47,968 nucleotides of DNA, taken from positions 1-47,968 of the forward strand of contig NZ_BOVJ01000079.1 in the NCBI RefSeq assembly GCF_018403665.1. The letters run 5' to 3'. Positions within the stretch are counted from its first letter, which is position 1; the number at the start of each line of letters is the position of its first letter. Under the pieces are notes generated by a model. The model was not told the DNA's origin. It saw nothing but the letters and a program-made list of their open reading frames with translations, and ran no database searches. The DNA is from Paenibacillus cisolokensis (GTDB lineage Bacteria > Bacillota > Bacilli > Paenibacillales > Paenibacillaceae). This document shows positions 28,357 through 38,101 of this stretch, in pieces. The translations under genes and the position numbers were made by a program.

Positions 28357-28869
28357 CTAATAGGTTACAAGCGAGAACACGTCGATGTCTGTCAGCTTGT
28401 CCCGTCCGTTCAGGTAGCCGAGCTCGATCAGAAAAGCGGCGCCAACGACTTCGCCTCCGAGCTGACGAACGAGCTTGATCGTCGTGGAGATCGTTCCTCC
28501 CGTCGCCAGCAGGTCGTCGGCAATCAGCACTCGCTGACCGGGCCGGATCGCGTCTTTATGCATCGCGAGCATATCTTTGCCGTATTCGAGGTCATAGCTC
28601 GCCTCGACCGTTTCGCCGGGAAGCTTGCCGCTTTTCCGAATCGGCACGAAACCGACGCCGAGCGCCAGCGCGAGCGGCGCGCCGACGACGAAGCCGCGCG
28701 CTTCCGGCCCCGCCACCAGATCGATCCGCTTGTCCTCCACCGCCTGTTTCATCGCTTCGATGGCGGCCCGGTACGCTTCGCCGTTCTTCAGCAGCGTCGT
28801 AATATCTTTAAACCGGATGCCCGGCTTCGGAAAATCGGGAATGACGCGTATAAATTGTTTGAAATCCAT
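28357..28869 (-). CDS. apt: Adenine phosphoribosyltransferase
   Basis: Purine salvage enzyme of 170 residues that makes AMP from adenine and PRPP. The PRPP loop [13 protein letters not shown] is complete. The N-terminus [19 protein letters not shown] and [16 protein letters not shown] are characteristic. It begins four bases after the restored recJ stop codon, consistent with one recJ-apt transcript, and the recJ-apt-relA order is standard. Confidence 0.96.
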   Translation of the reverse strand: MDFKQFIRVIPDFPKPGIRFKDITTLLKNGEAYRAAIEAMKQAVEDKRIDLVAGPEARGFVVGAPLALALGVGFVPIRKSGKLPGETVEASYDLEYGKDMLAMHKDAIRPGQRVLIADDLLATGGTISTTIKLVRQLGGEVVGAAFLIELGYLNGRDKLTDIDVFSLVTY

Positions 28870-28872
28870 CGT

Positions 28873-31325
28873 TCAGGTCATCCTTTCAGGACTTGAAATC
28901 GTTGCTCCGCCATTTAACGTTCCGGTACGGTGCGCCGAACGTTCGGCGATCCAGCCGGACAGCTCCTTGTACGGCGCATGCAGAATGGAGGCGGATTCCG
29001 CCTCGCGAACCGCTGCCCGGTAACGGGCCGACTCGGAGAGCTCCCGTTTTTGCGGCGACGGGTTCACATATATGCTTCCTTCGCGCCGTTCGATAAATGC
29101 CAGTTCGGCAAAACGTCCAGCATCATTTCGACGGTGTCGGCGGGCAGTCCCGCCATCGCGGCAAGACGCTCGGACAAGCCTCGCTCGGGCAGCCGCTCCG
29201 CTCGTCGGAGCAGCTGATACACTTTGGCAAACTGCTCGCGTCCGGGGAATCGCCGGGTCCGCCCGGGTGAAGCGCGTTCCTGCCGGTATATGGCGTGCAC
29301 GGCTTCCAGTCCGTTGCATCGCTCCAGCACTGCCGCCAGCCGTTCGCCGGAGGCCGGCTCGCCCAGCAGCACCAGCTCCTCGCAGCATATGCCCTCGGCG
29401 GGCATGCTTTCGAAGGTGTAAAACGAGAGCGTCCCGTTCTCCGCGCCTTGCTCCGGCTGCGCGGCGCCGGCCGCCGCCTCGGCCCACGCCTGCGTCGCCG
29501 CCAATACGGCCGCCGAACGTTCCCGCGCGGCCGTTCGTTCCAGAACGGCGCGCAGCGCGGCAAGCGGCTCGCGCTCCCCGCGCAGATCGAACAGCTGCAC
29601 CTGCTCTACCCGCAAATCTTTCATCAGCAGCTGCGGACGGCGGTTGCCGTTCCATTCGTTCATCGCAAGTTCGCCGATTACGCTGACATAGGCGCCCTGG
29701 GCCAGCTGTTCGGCATACCCGCCCATACCGAAGCCAACCGCGTCAAGCAGCCGGCCGCCGCCCGCGAGCGACAGCTTCAGATGCTTGCCGTCCTTGCCCA
29801 TCGTTCTCCTGTCCGCAACATTGACGTTCGCGATCAGGACGCGCGGAGACGGATTGTCCGCGCCGAACGGCTGAAGCCTGTCCAACTGCTCGATCGTCTC
29901 GACCGAAGCTTCCTCCAAAGCGCATACGAGATCGACGCGCGTTTTCGGAATCCAGTCTTCATCCGTCAACGTCCGCAGCGCCCACTCGCCAAGCCGGCGT
30001 TCGAGCTCCGCCAGCCGGTCGCGATGAAGAGTCATGCCGGCCGCAGCCTGATGGCCGCCGAAGTGTTCGAACAGCTCGGCGCATGAAGTAAGCGCAGCAT
30101 GAAGGTCATAGCCGTCGATGGAACGGGCGGAGCCTTTGCATAAGCCGGTCTCGCCATCGACAGAGAGGATGACCGTCGGCTTGTAGTGCTTCTCCAGCAG
30201 CTTGGACGCCACAATGCCGATGACGCCGACGTTCCAGCCTTCCCCGGCGAGAACGATGACCGGCGGTGCCGTCTCTCCTTCGCGCCGCGCGCGGTCGCAG
30301 CGCGCTTCCCACATCTCCTCCGCTTCGCGAACGATGGCGTCGACGATTTTCTGCCTTTCCCGATTGAGCCCGTCGAGCAGCGCCGCTTTCTCTTCGGCTT
30401 CCTCGGGCCGCTCCGTCGTGAGCAGCGTGACGGCATGATCGGCATGGGACAACCGGCCGCTCGCATTAACCCGCGGCGCCATGCCGAATGCGACATCGGC
30501 GGCCGTTACGGCGGCCAGGTTCACATTCGCCTTCTCGGCCAGCGCCCGCAAGCCCGGAACGCTTCCGCCCCGCATCTGGGCGAGGCCGCAGCGGACGAGG
30601 ATACGGTTTTCGCCGGTGAGCGGCATCAGATCGGCGATCGTGCCGAGCGCCGCGACATCGGCGAGTTCAAGCGGCGGCTCGCCCGTCAGCGCATGGGCGA
30701 GCTTGAAGGCGACGCCGGCGCCGGCCAGTCCTTTGAACGGATACGGGCATCCCGGCTGCTTCGGATTAATGAGCGCATGCGCTTCCGGAAGCACTTCCGG
30801 CGGTTCGTGATGGTCCGTGACGACGACTTCCATGCCGAGCTCGCGGGCATAAGCCACTTCATCGACCGCGCTCATCCCGGTATCGACCGTCAGCAGCAGG
30901 CGAACGCCGGCGGCCGCGGCCTGATCGATGGCCGGCCGGTTCAGACCGTATCCTTCTTTCAAGCGGTCCGGTATGTAATAATCGAAGTCATAACCGAGTC
31001 GCCGGAACAGCCGGATCAGCAGCGAGGTCGCCGATACGCCGTCGGCGTCGTAATCGCCGTAAATGCGGATTTTCCCGCCCTCCGCCGTCGACCTGCGAAT
31101 CCGCTCGACCGCTTCTTCCATCCCCTTCAGCCGATACGGGTCGTGCATATGCTCCGGCCCCGCCTCGAGAAACAACCTTGCCGCCTCCGGCTCGTCCACG
31201 CCTCGCGCCACCAGCAGTCTGGCGACGAGCGGCGGCAGCTTCAGCGCGGCGGCGAGCTTCGCGGCCCGCTCATCCTGAACGGGCGTCCACTGGCCGACAT
31301 CCCACCTTGTTTTCGGTTTGATCAT
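28873..31325 (-). CDS. recJ: Single-stranded-DNA-specific exonuclease RecJ (frameshifted near the end)
   Basis: 5'-3' exonuclease for RecF-pathway recombination and repair. The DHH motifs are intact: IYGDYDADGVSATSLL, LLLTVDTGMSAVDEV, VVTDHHEPPE. The DHHA1 motif is FEHFGGHQAAAGMTL. The nuclease core is followed by an OB fold and a C-terminal extension found in Firmicutes RecJ. One base is missing in the A-run 29110-29113; with it MMLDV is followed by FAELAFIERREGSIYVNP and the gene ends at 28873, 817 residues. As written, the frame stops 190 bases early. Confidence 0.93.
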
Positions 31326-31365
31326 TGGATTAAACCCTTCCTATGCAGCATGAATAACGCTGCTG

Positions 31366-32267
31366 CTACTGCAGCAGCGTCGGCATATGCTCCTGATTGG
31401 GATCATGATTCGATCTGTAAGGATAGCCGGGATCGTACGGCTCGACATGTACCGTCACATCCGCCACATGAATGAATCGGTCGAGCAGCAGCAGTCTGAC
31501 CCGCTTGGCGATCTCGCTTCCTTCCATCACGCTGATGCGCGGATTGACGCTGATGACGACTTCGACCACCACGTAATGTCCGCGTTCGCGGGCCCGCACC
31601 ATTTCCACCGTGATGACGCCTTCAACCCGCTGGATCACCTGCATCAGCTCATCGGCGCGTTCGGCTCCGCGCTCGGCGAACGCCCCGCTCCGGGCCGTGC
31701 CGATAATGAGCCGGCAGCCTTCCGCCAGCACGAGCGCGGAAATGATGAGCCCGGCGGCAGGATCGAGATAAGACAAATGCGGTACGGACATCAGACCGCC
31801 GATCCAGGCGCCGCCGGCGCCGGCCGCGGCGGCAGCCGACACATACAGGGCGGCTCTTCTGTCCCCGGCTCCGCCCGGCGGCAGTACCCACTGCCGGACG
31901 AGCAGACCGAACAGCGCGGCAGCGGCAGCCGGCCAATGAGGCGCTTCCATATCTCCGGCTATTATAACGCGAATCGACGAGATGCCGATTTCCATCCCGG
32001 CAAGCAACATGATCGCCGACAGCACGACGTTTTGGCGGTCTCCGCCTTCATATCTCCGCCGCGGACTGCTCGTCCCGCCCGCGCGCGGCGGCTTAATCGA
32101 AGATCCGCATACGATTCCGCCGCTTCGGCGGTCGAGCGGAATGCATCGGCCAGCAGCGCCGTGCTCCCGCTCAGCCAGCCGACAATTCCTTTGAACAGCG
32201 CCAACGCCGTATTTCCCCACAAGCCGTACCTGATAGCGGCTTCCGATCGAGCGTATCGCTGCTTCAT
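31366..32267 (-). CDS. Cation diffusion facilitator-like membrane protein lacking metal-site residues (frameshifted)
   Basis: CDF-fold protein of about 300 residues. Recognised from the N-terminal GNTALALFKGIVGWLSGSTA with LLADAFRSTAE, from DMKAETAKN, and from the C-terminal cytoplasmic domain ending VADVTVHVEPYDPG. One base is missing in the T-run 32030-32033. The usual transport site HxxxD in the second helix reads RSTAE, and the fifth-helix HxxxD is absent (ALYVSAAAAAGAGG). Both regions lie away from the frameshift. It may therefore not carry zinc or manganese in the normal way. It sits between secF and recJ. Start chosen at ATG 32267; 32276 is possible. Confidence 0.75.
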
Positions 32268-32318
32268 TTTGCACATGCGCCTCCTAATGCCATTGCGATC
32301 CGCCGGCAAGCAAGACAA

Positions 32319-33257
32319 CTACGACGCGGACTGCGCCTTGACCGCCTGCTTGTTCGGCTTCTGCTTGTTCTTCATGACAAGCCAGAGCTGGCTGGCTATG
32401 CAAATCGTCGAATAAGCCCCGCTAAGCAGACCGATAATTTTCGCCAGCGAGAACAGCTTGATCGATTCGCTGCCGAACAGGAACAGACAGACGGCGACAA
32501 TGACGACCGTCAGAACGGTGTAGATGTTTCGCGCCATCGTCTGCCATATGCTCGCGTTGACCAGTTCGGCGAGCTGATCGAAATTTTTCACTTTATTGAA
32601 CCGCATATTTTCCCGAATTCGGTCGAATATGACGATCTTGTCGTTGATCGAGTAACCGATCGTCGTCAGAACGGCGGCGATAAACGGCAAGTCGACCTGC
32701 AGCCGGAAGATGGAGAAGATCGCGACCACGACGAACGCATCGTACAATATCGCAATGTTCATCGCGAGCGCCATCCGCCATTCAAAGCGGAGCATGACAT
32801 ACAGCATGATCGCCACAGAGGCGATAATGATCGCAAATATCGTTTTGATGCCGAGCTCCCGGGCCATATCCGGAGAGACGATGTTAATTTCCGACGAGAC
32901 GTCTTCTCCGTATTTGTCCTTGAACAGCTTCATAATATGATTCGTTTCCGACTGTTCCAGCACCGTTTCGAACCGGACCGTCACCCGCTCGCCGCGATTG
33001 CCCCCGACGGTCGGCGTAACGTCCTCGTAGCCGGCTTCCGCCAGCAGCTGCTTCGCTTCATCTTGCGTAATCGACGAGCCGCTGAGCGATATATCCATAT
33101 TCGTGCCGGCCTTGAAGTCGACGCCGTAATTCAAATTAAAAATAAGAAGCGACAGGATGCCCGCTATCGTCAGCGCGATCGAGAAGGCAAAAAACTTGTT
33201 CCGGTTGCGAACAAAGTCAAACCGGATTTTCGTCTGGTATTTCGTATTATAGTTCAC
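32319..33257 (-). CDS. secF: Protein translocase subunit SecF
   Basis: Membrane partner of SecD in proton-driven protein export; 312 residues. One N-terminal helix (FFAFSIALTIAGILSLLIF), the short periplasmic-type domain with GVDFKAGT, then five more helices. The conserved motif TTIGYSINDKIVIFDRIREN is complete. GTG start with GGAGG nine bases upstream, overlapping the secD end by 11 bases. In Bacillus subtilis SecD and SecF are one fused protein; here they are separate. Confidence 0.96.
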   Translation of the reverse strand: MNYNTKYQTKIRFDFVRNRNKFFAFSIALTIAGILSLLIFNLNYGVDFKAGTNMDISLSGSSITQDEAKQLLAEAGYEDVTPTVGGNRGERVTVRFETVLEQSETNHIMKLFKDKYGEDVSSEINIVSPDMARELGIKTIFAIIIASVAIMLYVMLRFEWRMALAMNIAILYDAFVVVAIFSIFRLQVDLPFIAAVLTTIGYSINDKIVIFDRIRENMRFNKVKNFDQLAELVNASIWQTMARNIYTVLTVVIVAVCLFLFGSESIKLFSLAKIIGLLSGAYSTICIASQLWLVMKNKQKPNKQAVKAQSAS

Positions 33258-34488
33258 GGATTTCCGCCTCCTTCACGCCGTAATAGAACGGCTTGGTGAA
33301 TACATTGCTTTTGGCAAGCAAATGAATCAGGAAGCGGGAGAAAAAGACGTTCGTCAATACGCTGAGCAGGATGCTCAAAATCATCGTCAGCGCGAAGCCG
33401 CGGATCGCCCCGTTGCCGATATAATAGAGCACCAGGCTGGAAATGATGCTCGTAACGTTGGCGTCCATAATGGTGCGGAACGAGCTCTTCGATCCGGCTT
33501 TCAGCGAAGACAGCAAACTTTTGCCGCTGCGGATCTCTTCCTTGATCCGCTCCGCGGTAATAATGTTGGCGTCGACCGCCATCCCGATGCCGAGCACGAA
33601 CGCGGCGATGCCGGGAAGCGTTAACGTGGCATGCATCAGATTGTATACGATAATGAGCAGCCACGTATACGTGATCAGCGAAATGCAGGCGACGACGCCG
33701 GGCAGCCGGTACAGAATGACGAGAAACACGAGAATAATCAACGTGCCGATGATGCCGGCCTGCACCGTTTGCTCCAGCGACTGCTGGCCGAGCGTCGCGC
33801 CGACGCTCTGCGTATATTTCTCCGTCAGCTTCAGCGGAAGCGCGCCGAGGTTGATCGTATCCCGCAGCTTCCGCGCTTCCTCCAGCGTATAGTCGCCGCT
33901 GATCTGGGCGCTGCCGCCGGTGATCGGGTAGTTGACGACCGGGCTGGACAGCAGTTCGTCGTCCAGATAGATGGACAGCGTCTGCCCGGTCAGGCGAGTC
34001 GTCACATCCTCAAACTTCTTCGCATCCTTCAGCTTGATCGTCACAAGCGGATTGCCGACCTGATCGTATTCGACTCTCGCCCCGTTTTCCACAAAATCGC
34101 TGCCTTTAAGCTCGATCGTTCCGTCGGGTGCGCGAAACGTCAAATTGACCGGTTTTTTGATGATTTCCCGGACTTCCTCTTCATTCGTAACGCCCGCCAG
34201 CTTCACCCGAATCCGGTTGCTGCCCTCCGTCGTAATTTCCGGCTCGGCAATGCCCAGGGCATCGACGCGCGATTCCAGGCTTTTCGCCGTCTCGCGCAGC
34301 GATTCGGGCGTCACCTGCTGGCCGCCTTCGATCGGCGAAGCCTCGTACAAAATTTCGAAGCCGCCCTTCAGGTCCAGCCCGAGCCGGACTCCCCGGACAA
34401 AATCGGGGCTTGTCCATACGATCGCGCCGAACAAGACGGCGACAACCCCGAGGAAGGCGATAATTCTCTTCCCGCTCATAACGTCCAT
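33247..34488 (-). CDS. secD: Protein translocase subunit SecD
   Basis: 413 residues. N-terminal helix (IIAFLGVVAVLFGAIVW) followed by the domain opening GVRLGLDLKGGFEILYE, a family signature. The external region is short, as in other Gram-positive SecD proteins. The C-terminal six-helix part includes AFVLGIGMAVDANIITAERI, which carries the conserved aspartate. Start ATG at 34488; the ATG at 34479 is an alternative given GGAGG at three or twelve bases. It has its own promoter right after the comN terminator. Confidence 0.95.
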   Translation of the reverse strand: MDVMSGKRIIAFLGVVAVLFGAIVWTSPDFVRGVRLGLDLKGGFEILYEASPIEGGQQVTPESLRETAKSLESRVDALGIAEPEITTEGSNRIRVKLAGVTNEEEVREIIKKPVNLTFRAPDGTIELKGSDFVENGARVEYDQVGNPLVTIKLKDAKKFEDVTTRLTGQTLSIYLDDELLSSPVVNYPITGGSAQISGDYTLEEARKLRDTINLGALPLKLTEKYTQSVGATLGQQSLEQTVQAGIIGTLIILVFLVILYRLPGVVACISLITYTWLLIIVYNLMHATLTLPGIAAFVLGIGMAVDANIITAERIKEEIRSGKSLLSSLKAGSKSSFRTIMDANVTSIISSLVLYYIGNGAIRGFALTMILSILLSVLTNVFFSRFLIHLLAKSNVFTKPFYYGVKEAEIREL

Positions 34489-34515
34489 GCTCCTCCTTCA
34501 GTTCTCAATAGTCCT

Positions 34516-34544
34516 ATTATAGCGATGGATAAAATGGCAGTCAA
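34516..34544 (-). promoter_or_regulatory. Sigma-A promoter of secD-secF
   Basis: Minus strand TTGACT (34539-34544), 17-base spacer, TATAAT (34516-34521), 28 bases before the secD start. The -35 overlaps the last bases of the comN terminator T-run. Confidence 0.82.
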
Positions 34545-34577
34545 AAAAAGAACCCCTTTCCTCAGAAACGGGTTCTT
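34543..34577 (-). terminator. Intrinsic terminator of comN
   Basis: A 13-bp stem with one mismatch (34565-34577 with 34548-34560) and a TGAG loop, followed by TTTTTTT on the minus strand. It overlaps the last codons of comN. Confidence 0.88.
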
Positions 34578-34804
34578 CGCAAGGCGCTCAACGTCAAGTA
34601 GTTCATAAATTGCGTCGCCTTGAGCGACAAAATATCGTTGACGATCCGGTGAAGCGCCGGCATGCCGCTCTTGGCGTAATTGGCGCTCACGCATTCCCAG
34701 ATTTCATCCGCGCTGACATGCTCGTAGCCGATCAACCGAAACTCTTCCGCCTTGCTCTCGCAAAGCGCCCTGATCGAATCGTCCCATTCCAGTTCCTCCA
34801 TCAT
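34562..34804 (-). CDS. comN: Post-transcriptional regulator, ComN (YrzD) family
   Basis: Protein of 80 residues of the ComN family; in Bacillus ComN affects expression of the comE competence operon after transcription. It has a helical pattern with LCESKAEEFRLIGYEHVSAD, EIWECVSANYAK and the C-terminal HRIVNDILSLKATQFMNYLT, which is characteristic. AGGGGG lies six bases before the ATG. The place between spoVB and secD is the same as in Bacillus. Confidence 0.85.
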   Translation of the reverse strand: MMEELEWDDSIRALCESKAEEFRLIGYEHVSADEIWECVSANYAKSGMPALHRIVNDILSLKATQFMNYLTLSALRRTRF

Positions 34805-35057
34805 CCGCTTCCCCCTTCAAGTCCGGCTTTGTCGTCCGACAGGCCATGTTCACTAGGACCCTGGATTTTTCATGTGTAGCGGCGAATCTCCCGCCAGTTT
34901 CGCTTAACAGTTCGCTGCCGCCGATCCGAATTCCTGCATAAGGCTGAAAATGGCTGACATGGAAACGGACGGGCCTTGCATAAAAATGTTATACGGGCCT
35001 GTCTGCGTGCCCCGGACACCGGCCCGTTCAAAACCGTGACGAGAAGAGGGAGCAAAT

Positions 35058-36614
35058 GTGACGAAGCAAACGTTTATCAAAGGAGCCATGATTCTCCTCG
35101 CCGCCGGGGTCATCAACCGGATTCTCGGCTTCGTGCCGCGAATCGCTCTGCCTCGCATTATCGGCGCGGAAGGAGTCGGCTTGTACCAGCTCAGCTATCC
35201 ATTCTTGTCCGTCATGCTGACTCTGATCGTAGGAGGAATCCCGCTCGCGATCGCCAAATGGGTGGCCGAAGCCGAATCGTCCGGCGATACGGAGCGGGCC
35301 AAACATATTTTCCGCACCGCGATGGGGCTCGTCGTAACGCTTTCTCTCCTGTTTACAGCGGCGCTGCTGCTGCTTGCGCCGTGGGTGACAACACATGTCC
35401 TGCCCGACAGCCGGGTGTACCGGACGTTTCTATGTATGACGCCGCTGCTCTTGATTATCGGTATTTCGTCGGTATACCGCGGTTACTTTCAGGGCAAGCA
35501 AAACATGGTGCCGACAGCGGTATCGCAAGTCGTGGAAACGGTCATCCGCATTATCGCCAGCTTGTCTCTCGCCGCCGTGCTGCTGCCGTACGGCGTGGAG
35601 TGGGGAGCGGCCGGCGCCATGATCGGCGTCGTCGCCGGCGAAATCGGCGGCTTGTCCGTCCTGCTCTGGAAATTTTACCGCGGACGCCCCCGTCCGGCGC
35701 CGGCCGCCGGCTCCGGCACGACCGCGGCGGAACGGGAACCGGCGCTGAAGCGGTTGCTCGGCTTGTCCGCACCGGTCACCGCAAGCCAGATGGTCGGCTC
35801 TCTGTCGGGATTGCTGGAATCGATCTTCATCACCCGCTCCCTGGCGGCGGCCGGCATCGTTACCAGCGTCGCAACCGCCCAGTACGGCGCGCTGAAAGGA
35901 ATGATCATGCCGCTCGTCCTGCTTCCGACCGCACTGACCTATTCGCTCGCCGTTTCGCTGGTGCCGTCGCTTTCGGAAGCGGCTGCGCGCGGCGATCGTG
36001 CGACGATCCACAAGCGGTTGCATCAGTCTATGCGGCTGGCGCTCGTAACGGGGGCGCCGTTCGTCATCGTCATGTGGCTGTTCGCCGAACCGATATGCCG
36101 GCTGCTGTACAATCATGCGGAAATTGCTCCGATGCTTCGCCTGATCGCGCTGGTCGGCCTGTTCATTTATTTGCAGGCTCCGCTTCAGGCTTCCCTTCAG
36201 GCGCTGAACAAAGCGGGCACCGCCTTGACGAACACCTTCATCGGAGCGGCCATCAAGCTGACGCTTATTATCCAGCTCGCGTCCAATCCCGATTTCGGCA
36301 TATACGGAGCGCTTATCGCCATCAGCGTCAATATTATACTCGTCACACTGCTTCATGCCGTCAGCGTGCTTCGTTATATCGGATTCCGGATGAAAGGAAC
36401 GGATTTCCTTAAAGTCGGAGCCGCCATGACCATTATGGGCGCGGCGGCGCAGTGGCTGATGAACCGGCAGCTCCTGCCGGCGGAATGGCTGAATTTGGCC
36501 GGCGCCTGCGCGGCCGGTGCCGCCATCTACCTGGTGCTGATGGTCGCCATGGGCATTATCGACCGGCACGATGCCGCGAGAGTCCCGTTCATCGGACGCT
36601 GGTTTCGGCCCTAG
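35058..36614 (+). CDS. spoVB: Stage V sporulation protein B, MOP-family flippase
   Basis: Polytopic membrane protein of 518 residues, about 14 helices, needed for spore cortex synthesis and thought to flip lipid-linked precursors. The opening FIKGAMILLAAGVINRILGF and PRIALPRIIGAEGVGLYQL are typical, as is the pattern of long helices to the C-terminus. The start is GTG with GAGGGAG upstream. It faces away from comN, and its stop codon overlaps that of yrbG on the other strand. Confidence 0.93.
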   Translation: MTKQTFIKGAMILLAAGVINRILGFVPRIALPRIIGAEGVGLYQLSYPFLSVMLTLIVGGIPLAIAKWVAEAESSGDTERAKHIFRTAMGLVVTLSLLFTAALLLLAPWVTTHVLPDSRVYRTFLCMTPLLLIIGISSVYRGYFQGKQNMVPTAVSQVVETVIRIIASLSLAAVLLPYGVEWGAAGAMIGVVAGEIGGLSVLLWKFYRGRPRPAPAAGSGTTAAEREPALKRLLGLSAPVTASQMVGSLSGLLESIFITRSLAAAGIVTSVATAQYGALKGMIMPLVLLPTALTYSLAVSLVPSLSEAAARGDRATIHKRLHQSMRLALVTGAPFVIVMWLFAEPICRLLYNHAEIAPMLRLIALVGLFIYLQAPLQASLQALNKAGTALTNTFIGAAIKLTLIIQLASNPDFGIYGALIAISVNIILVTLLHAVSVLRYIGFRMKGTDFLKVGAAMTIMGAAAQWLMNRQLLPAEWLNLAGACAAGAAIYLVLMVAMGIIDRHDAARVPFIGRWFRP

Positions 36615-37362
36615 CGGTTCGGATTGTGCTTGCGGTACGTGTTGATGTACAGCTTCCCGTCGTGGTCGATCGAGCAGAAGAAGACGTCCCGGAAATTGGA
36701 AACGCCGTTACGGCGCAGTTCGTTTTTGAGCCAGAAGCGGCTTTTGCCAAGCTGCTGCAGATGTTCGTCCTGCACCTGACCATCCATGATCAGGCTGACC
36801 GGCAACGACTCGAAACGGAACATGTCGGACGGCGCCATCGGCTGAGCCGCCTGCCCGCTGCCGCCCGATTCTTGACGATGCGGAACCGATGCGTCTTGTT
36901 GCGCATTTTCATTCTCGTTTTTTTCACGATGGACAGCTTGCCGTTCGTCTCCAATATGGCGAATTCGACATCGTCCGGCGACGACAACTGATTTTCCCGC
37001 AGCTGCGATGTCAGATCGTCGATGTTGTACCGTTCTTTGCGCATCGCTTCGCGGTTCAATTGTCCCTTCGCAATAATGACGGACGGCTTGCCGTCCAGCA
37101 GCCGGCGAACGGTCCGGCTCTTCAAGGCCAGAAAAGCCGTTGCGATCTGGATCGCCACCAGCAGCGCCATCGGCAGCACCCCGTCCCAAATAGGGCGTTT
37201 GACATCTTCGATGACGATGACCGCGATTTCGGCAATCATGAACGAAATAATCAGGTCGAATACCGACAGTTTTCCAATCTCCCGTTTGCCCATCAGCCGA
37301 ACCGTTAAAAACACGACGAAGTAAATGACAAGCGTCCGGAACAATAACAGCAAATATTCCAT
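36611..37362 (-). CDS. yrbG: DUF421 membrane protein YrbG (frameshifted)
   Basis: DUF421/YetF-like protein: three N-terminal helices (YLLLLFRTLVIYFVVFLTV, then LSVFDLIISFMIAEIAVIVI) and a soluble C-terminal domain with RRLLDGKPSVIIAKGQL and RYNIDDLTSQLREN. Function unknown; relatives influence spore germination and stress traits. One base is missing in the T-run 36918-36924. With it the frame continues from LSIVKK to NENENAQQDASV and ends at 36611 with about 250 residues. Start ATG 37362 has GGAGG nine bases upstream. Confidence 0.87.
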
Positions 37363-37600
37363 CGTCAACGGCCTCCCGATTTATCATCGTACGCGATCCG
37401 ACTGCGGCAGCAGTCTTGCAACTCCTAGTGTCACCCCTCGCCGATGGCGGCATACGGCGACAGCCTTACGAATTTATGGCAGGACGAGTCGGGCTTCGGC
37501 CGTACTATTTTGTCCGGCTTGACCATATGGTTGTAATAACGTCCGATGGCATGGCCGAATGAACAGATCGCCATCCATTTTTCAAAAGGAGGAAGGTTCA

Positions 37601-37987
37601 ATGAGTTCGAAGCATGTTACCAAAGCTCCGCTCGGTTCCCCGTTTCTGGCCGGTGTCGTAACCGCCGCGCTATGGCTGGCGGCGGGCGCCTTGCTGTTGT
37701 CGTTGCTGCTGCGATACGGCGGGGTGCAGGAAAGCGATCTTCCGGTCTCCGCGATGATTGCCCACGGGGTTGCGGCACTGGCCGGCGGATTTGCCGCAGG
37801 CAAGCGTTCCGGGCATAAAGGCTGGTATTACGGCAGCATTCTCGGCTTTTTCTATGCGATCATCATTCTGCTTATCGGTTTTCTGGCGGCCGACGGCGGT
37901 CTGTCCGCACGCAGCGCGCTGCTTGTCGGCGTCACCATTCTGTCCGGCGCGTTCGGCGGCATGGTCGGCGTCAATCTGCACAAGTAA
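37601..37987 (+). CDS. yrzE: TIGR04086 family membrane protein YrzE
   Basis: Protein of 128 residues with four predicted helices: LAGVVTAALWLAAGALLLSL, VSAMIAHGVAALAGGFAAG, YYGSILGFFYAIIILLIGF and LLVGVTILSGAFGGMVGVNL. Function unknown, but it is a fixed neighbour of yrbG and yajC in Bacillales. Start ATG at 37601 with AAGGAGG eight bases upstream. Confidence 0.85.
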   Translation: MSSKHVTKAPLGSPFLAGVVTAALWLAAGALLLSLLLRYGGVQESDLPVSAMIAHGVAALAGGFAAGKRSGHKGWYYGSILGFFYAIIILLIGFLAADGGLSARSALLVGVTILSGAFGGMVGVNLHK

Positions 37988-38101
37988 CGGCACCGTACTT
38001 GGCGGCATAGCTGCCGGCCGAACCTATCCCCTCTGCCCGACGATTATGCTATACTAGACGTTATATGCGGAACCGGAGACGATATAGGGGGATACAATAC
38101 C

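Noticed and set aside
28873..29655. A separate gene of 260 codons downstream of recJ
   Set aside because: Only its last 80 or so codons are protein-like, and they are the missing RecJ C-terminus after the frameshift.
31962..32318. A short protein of 118 residues upstream of the CDF-like gene
   Set aside because: It is the N-terminal part of the same CDF-like protein, cut off by the missing base at 32030-32033.
34993..35026. Inverted repeat ACGGGCC/GGCCCGT before spoVB as a riboswitch
   Set aside because: Only seven pairs and a long loop, with no known riboswitch motif; could be chance in GC-rich DNA.
37510..37537. Sigma-A promoter for yrzE (TTGTCC, 16 bases, TGTAAT)
   Set aside because: The -35 match and spacing are poor; not strong enough to list as a feature.
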